The translations under genes and the position numbers were made by a program. Source: Nanobdellota archaeon (GTDB lineage Archaea > Nanobdellota > Nanobdellia > SCGC-AAA011-G17 > VGLX01). From it: a DNA stretch of 5,257 nucleotides. Numbering within the stretch: position 1 is the stretch's first letter; each line of letters starts with the position of its first letter. Shown one piece after another: positions 4,673-5,257 of this stretch. The notes below the pieces were generated by a model. That model was not told the DNA's origin. It saw only the letters and a program-made list of their open reading frames with translations, and did not search any database. The stretch is from the NCBI GenBank assembly GCA_030691925.1, contig JAUYDG010000080.1:1-5257 (forward strand). The letters run 5' to 3'.

Positions 4673-5257
4673 TCAGGCTTCCATAGGATACTCTTTTTTT
4701 ACTTCTTTCCCATCCACAGTTATCACCCTGACAAGCTTGCCTTTCCTCTTGGCCATCAGCCTAGCCATGGCAAAATCGCTAGCGTATTCTTTAGGCACCA
4801 CCAAGTCTGTGATAACCAGCTTGTTAACTATCTTAGCTTCAGAAAAGTTTTGGTCAAAGTCAAAAGCAAGTTCATCTAAAGCGCTAAACGGCAGAGTCGC
4901 CGAGCAGAAGTCTCCCTTTATCGCCCCCCCTGGCCTGGGTATTTTGTTCTTAACGCTAAGCTTGAACTCGTCAGATTTTATGTTCAATAGTATAAAATCG
5001 TTCTTGAACTTTTCATAAATCGATCTTATCTGATCAGCATTTAAAGTTGTGTCAATTTCTGCTGTGTAAAGCTTCCCTCTTTTAGAAAAATTAGACTCAA
5101 CGCCTATCTCTGATTTGAAATCCCTATGGGCTATTATCTTCCCTTCGACCTCAGCATCTTTCTTGATATTCTCTGCTATTATCCCAAAAATGTCGTTAGA
5201 CCAGTCCCAGCTGGCTTTAACCTTAATATCTTTTTTTCTTTTTGATATCAAGAGCAG
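4673..5257 (-). CDS. Unrecognised Lys-rich protein, N-terminus probably beyond the window
   Basis: At least 192 residues are encoded and the frame is open to position 5257. The only in-frame start candidate near the edge is a TTG at 5251, with CTG and CTC before it. No ATG occurs until close to the C-terminus, so the true start is probably outside the window. I recognise no family. The sequence has no membrane segments, alternates short strand-like and helical stretches, contains one Cys (within GDFCSATL), and carries a basic block near the C-terminus (MAKRKGKLVRV) before ending KKEYPMEA. A soluble, possibly nucleic-acid- or ribosome-associated protein would fit the charge, but this is a guess. 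Its 3' end is duplicated at 3971-4063. It converges on the 105-residue gene with a 105-base gap. Confidence 0.75.
   Translation of the reverse strand: MLLISKRKKDIKVKASWDWSNDIFGIIAENIKKDAEVEGKIIAHRDFKSEIGVESNFSKRGKLYTAEIDTTLNADQIRSIYEKFKNDFILLNIKSDEFKLSVKNKIPRPGGAIKGDFCSATLPFSALDELAFDFDQNFSEAKIVNKLVITDLVVPKEYASDFAMARLMAKRKGKLVRVITVDGKEVKKEYPMEA

Larger units (their letters stand above)
3971..4756. repeat. 84-base direct repeats (3971-4054 and 4673-4756) bracketing the 105-residue gene
   Basis: The two 84-base copies are in the same orientation, 702 bases apart, and differ at one position. The outer edge at the low-coordinate end coincides with the stop codon TGA in both copies. Sequences left of the two copies are unrelated, as are sequences right of them once past about nine further bases. 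This is the arrangement left by insertion of a roughly 0.7-kb segment at the 3' end of a gene with regeneration of that end. No recombinase gene lies between the repeats, so the mechanism is open. Confidence 0.75.

Noticed and set aside
5249..5251. TTG as the true start of the last gene
   Set aside because: The frame stays open to the window edge with no ribosome site visible, so a start outside the window is more likely.

Overview
The window looks archaeal, probably from a small-genome uncultured lineage (DPANN-like, an inference). The reasons are TATA/box A elements about 25 bases ahead of inferred transcription starts, one apparently leaderless gene, a membrane-tethered winged-helix regulator of the archaeal COG2512 type, and short GGTG/GAGG Shine-Dalgarno sites where genes sit inside an operon.

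Positions 1-3929 hold a compact copper-handling cluster, all on the minus strand. Read in the direction of transcription it runs: a membrane-anchored winged-helix regulator (3929-3420); a one-domain HMA copper chaperone, CopZ-like (3344-3147); a 571-residue fusion of two HMA domains, a DsbD_2/SafE-type membrane domain and a cupredoxin domain with a Gly/Cys tail (3146-1431); and a CPC-type Cu(I) P1B-ATPase, CopA (1385 to beyond position 1, C-terminal part missing). The chaperone and the fusion abut with no spacer. Between the regulator and the chaperone lies a 75-base intergenic region with its own TATA-like box flanked by GAAAC/GTTTC dyads, a good candidate operator. The picture is of cytosolic HMA domains collecting Cu(I), a P-type ATPase expelling it, and a membrane protein that probably puts a cupredoxin and a Cys tail outside the cell. 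The regulator carries a Cys-Ser-His-Gly-Pro-Glu-Cys loop outside the membrane that could sense the metal.

Positions 3930-4249 contain no intact gene. They hold the regulator's promoter, a 93-base broken copy of the 3' end of the last gene in the window, a structured but unidentified stretch, and the promoter of a plus-strand gene.

Positions 4250-4567 (+) encode an unrecognised 105-residue soluble protein ending in a Trp/His/Cys/Met-rich tail. Positions 4673-5257 (-) encode an unrecognised Lys-rich protein whose N-terminus probably lies beyond the window. The last 84 bases of that gene are repeated, with one mismatch, 702 bases away at 3971-4054 in the same orientation. The repeats therefore bracket the 105-residue gene, and the repeat boundary falls exactly at the stop codon. 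This looks like an insertion that regenerated the 3' end of its target gene, though no integrase is present.
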